Made by a program: the position numbers and the translations under genes
NCBI RefSeq assembly: GCF_905475345.1
Contig: NC_066595.1
Span: 5,394,501 to 5,458,500 of the forward strand
Length of the DNA stretch: 64,000 nucleotides
Reading direction: 5' to 3'
Source: Vespula vulgaris
Taxonomy: Eukaryota > Arthropoda > Insecta > Hymenoptera > Vespidae
Shown: piece after piece, positions 63,301 to 64,000 of the stretch
How positions within the stretch are numbered: position 1 is the stretch's first letter
Layout of the letters: each line of letters begins with the position of its first letter
The notes under the pieces: model-generated
The model's database searches: none
Told to the model about the DNA's origin: nothing
Seen by the model: the letters and a program-made list of their open reading frames with translations, nothing else

Positions 63301-64000
63301 TATATGTGTGTGTGTGTATTTATGTACATATGTAAGAATGTATGTATGTATGTATGTATATATGTATGTATATATATATTTGTTTGTTTGTATGTTTGTT
63401 TGAATATATGTATCTATGTATGTACGTATGTATGCATGTATGTACGTACGTATATATGCATGTATTATGTGCGTATGTATGATGTATGTATCTATGTATG
63501 TATCTATGTATGTATGTATGTATGTATAGATAGACATAAATATATTGTATATGCGTGCGAAAAATTTTGTATAAAACGTGCTTTTAATACACGTGCAATT
63601 CTGTGGACGTTTCTTATGTGCACCTGTATATCATCGATATGTCAATGAAAGACACTTTTAATGACAATGGTTTTCTTCTTAATCTTATTAATTACATCCT
63701 CAAAATTCCTTTTATATATATATAGGTATATTCAAAAGTAATATAATGATGAAGTAAAAAACTTAGTAAAAACATTAAATTTTGTTACCCGAATGAAATG
63801 ATCCGCTTAATATAACATTTTAATGAAGATATCTATAAGATAATACCGATCCAGTGAAATAATTGGATCGTATATTTTTGTTCCCCGTATTAAAACTTTA
63901 TCGAACAAATCCTTTCTTTATTTTCTATTTTAGTAATATTGAAGTAATCTCAATTCCATTACTACTTTTCGATAATTTTACGAGAAAGTTACTAATGATT
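62742..64000. other. 3' flank, no gene seen
   Basis: AT-rich flank with A-runs (about 63099-63137), the tetranucleotide tract listed separately, and no open frame with recognisable content. Open frames over the tetranucleotide tract are repeat translations. Confidence 0.7.
63262..63535. repeat. TATG/TACA tetranucleotide tract
   Basis: About 270 bp made largely of ATAC, TATG, TTTG and CTATG units with a TA and a TG run inside. It is open on both strands only because of its repeat period. Confidence 0.9.

Noticed and set aside
63011..63648. 130- and 127-codon Tyr/Val/Cys/Ile-rich open frames
   Set aside because: They are TATG-array translations with no other content.
1..64000. CRISPR array, bacterial operon or intact tRNA/rRNA gene
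   Set aside because: Repeats are simple microsatellites without unique spacers, the gene is intron-rich, and no intact cloverleaf or rRNA sequence was seen.

Overview
The window is animal nuclear DNA from an arthropod, most likely an insect and probably a hymenopteran (bee, wasp or ant). It is AT-rich but CpG is not depleted. Simple repeats are abundant, introns reach tens of kilobases, splice sites are canonical GT-AG, and a decayed mariner element is present. The order assignment is inference; the gene identity is not.

One protein-coding gene is clearly supported. It lies on the + strand and is a FAM20C-type secretory-pathway protein kinase (Golgi casein kinase; the fly orthologue is CG31145). 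I could join seven coding exons with consistent phases: 18568-19016, 51237-51361, 54609-54687, 59806-59898, 60208-60512, 60606-60879 and 62093-62303. From the canonical membrane-anchor methionine they give exactly 511 codons plus TAA. The joined protein keeps the ATP-binding and ion-pair lysines, the metal-binding Glu, the catalytic Asp, the DFG-equivalent Asp, all eight family cysteines and two conserved N-glycosylation sites.

The most unusual feature is in front of that start. The reading frame stays open for another 535 codons (16963-18567) without one in-frame ATG. It encodes a very charged, Ser/Glu/Arg-rich sequence that would be a long cytosolic tail on the type II kinase. A well-placed ATG at 16986 lies in a different frame, and a +1 shift before 17100 would join it to this tail. 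Either the assembly has an indel, or the start is unusual, or the tail is not translated.

Layout. 1-16664: non-coding upstream DNA with long microsatellites, a mariner transposase remnant (about 1800-2239, - strand), several GC-richer islands and a TATA/initiator promoter candidate near 12772-12802. 16665-19016: first coding exon with 5' leader. 19017-51236: a 32-kb intron with GC-richer islands, a diverged tandem duplication, minisatellites, a tRNA-like SINE remnant and a possible retropepsin remnant. 51237-62303: exons 2-7. 62304-64000: 3' flank with poly(A)-signal candidates and a 270-bp tetranucleotide tract.

I found no bacterial-type system, CRISPR array, rRNA or intact tRNA. The best candidates for something undescribed are the Met-free N-terminal extension and the intronic islands, which may be enhancers of the kinase gene.
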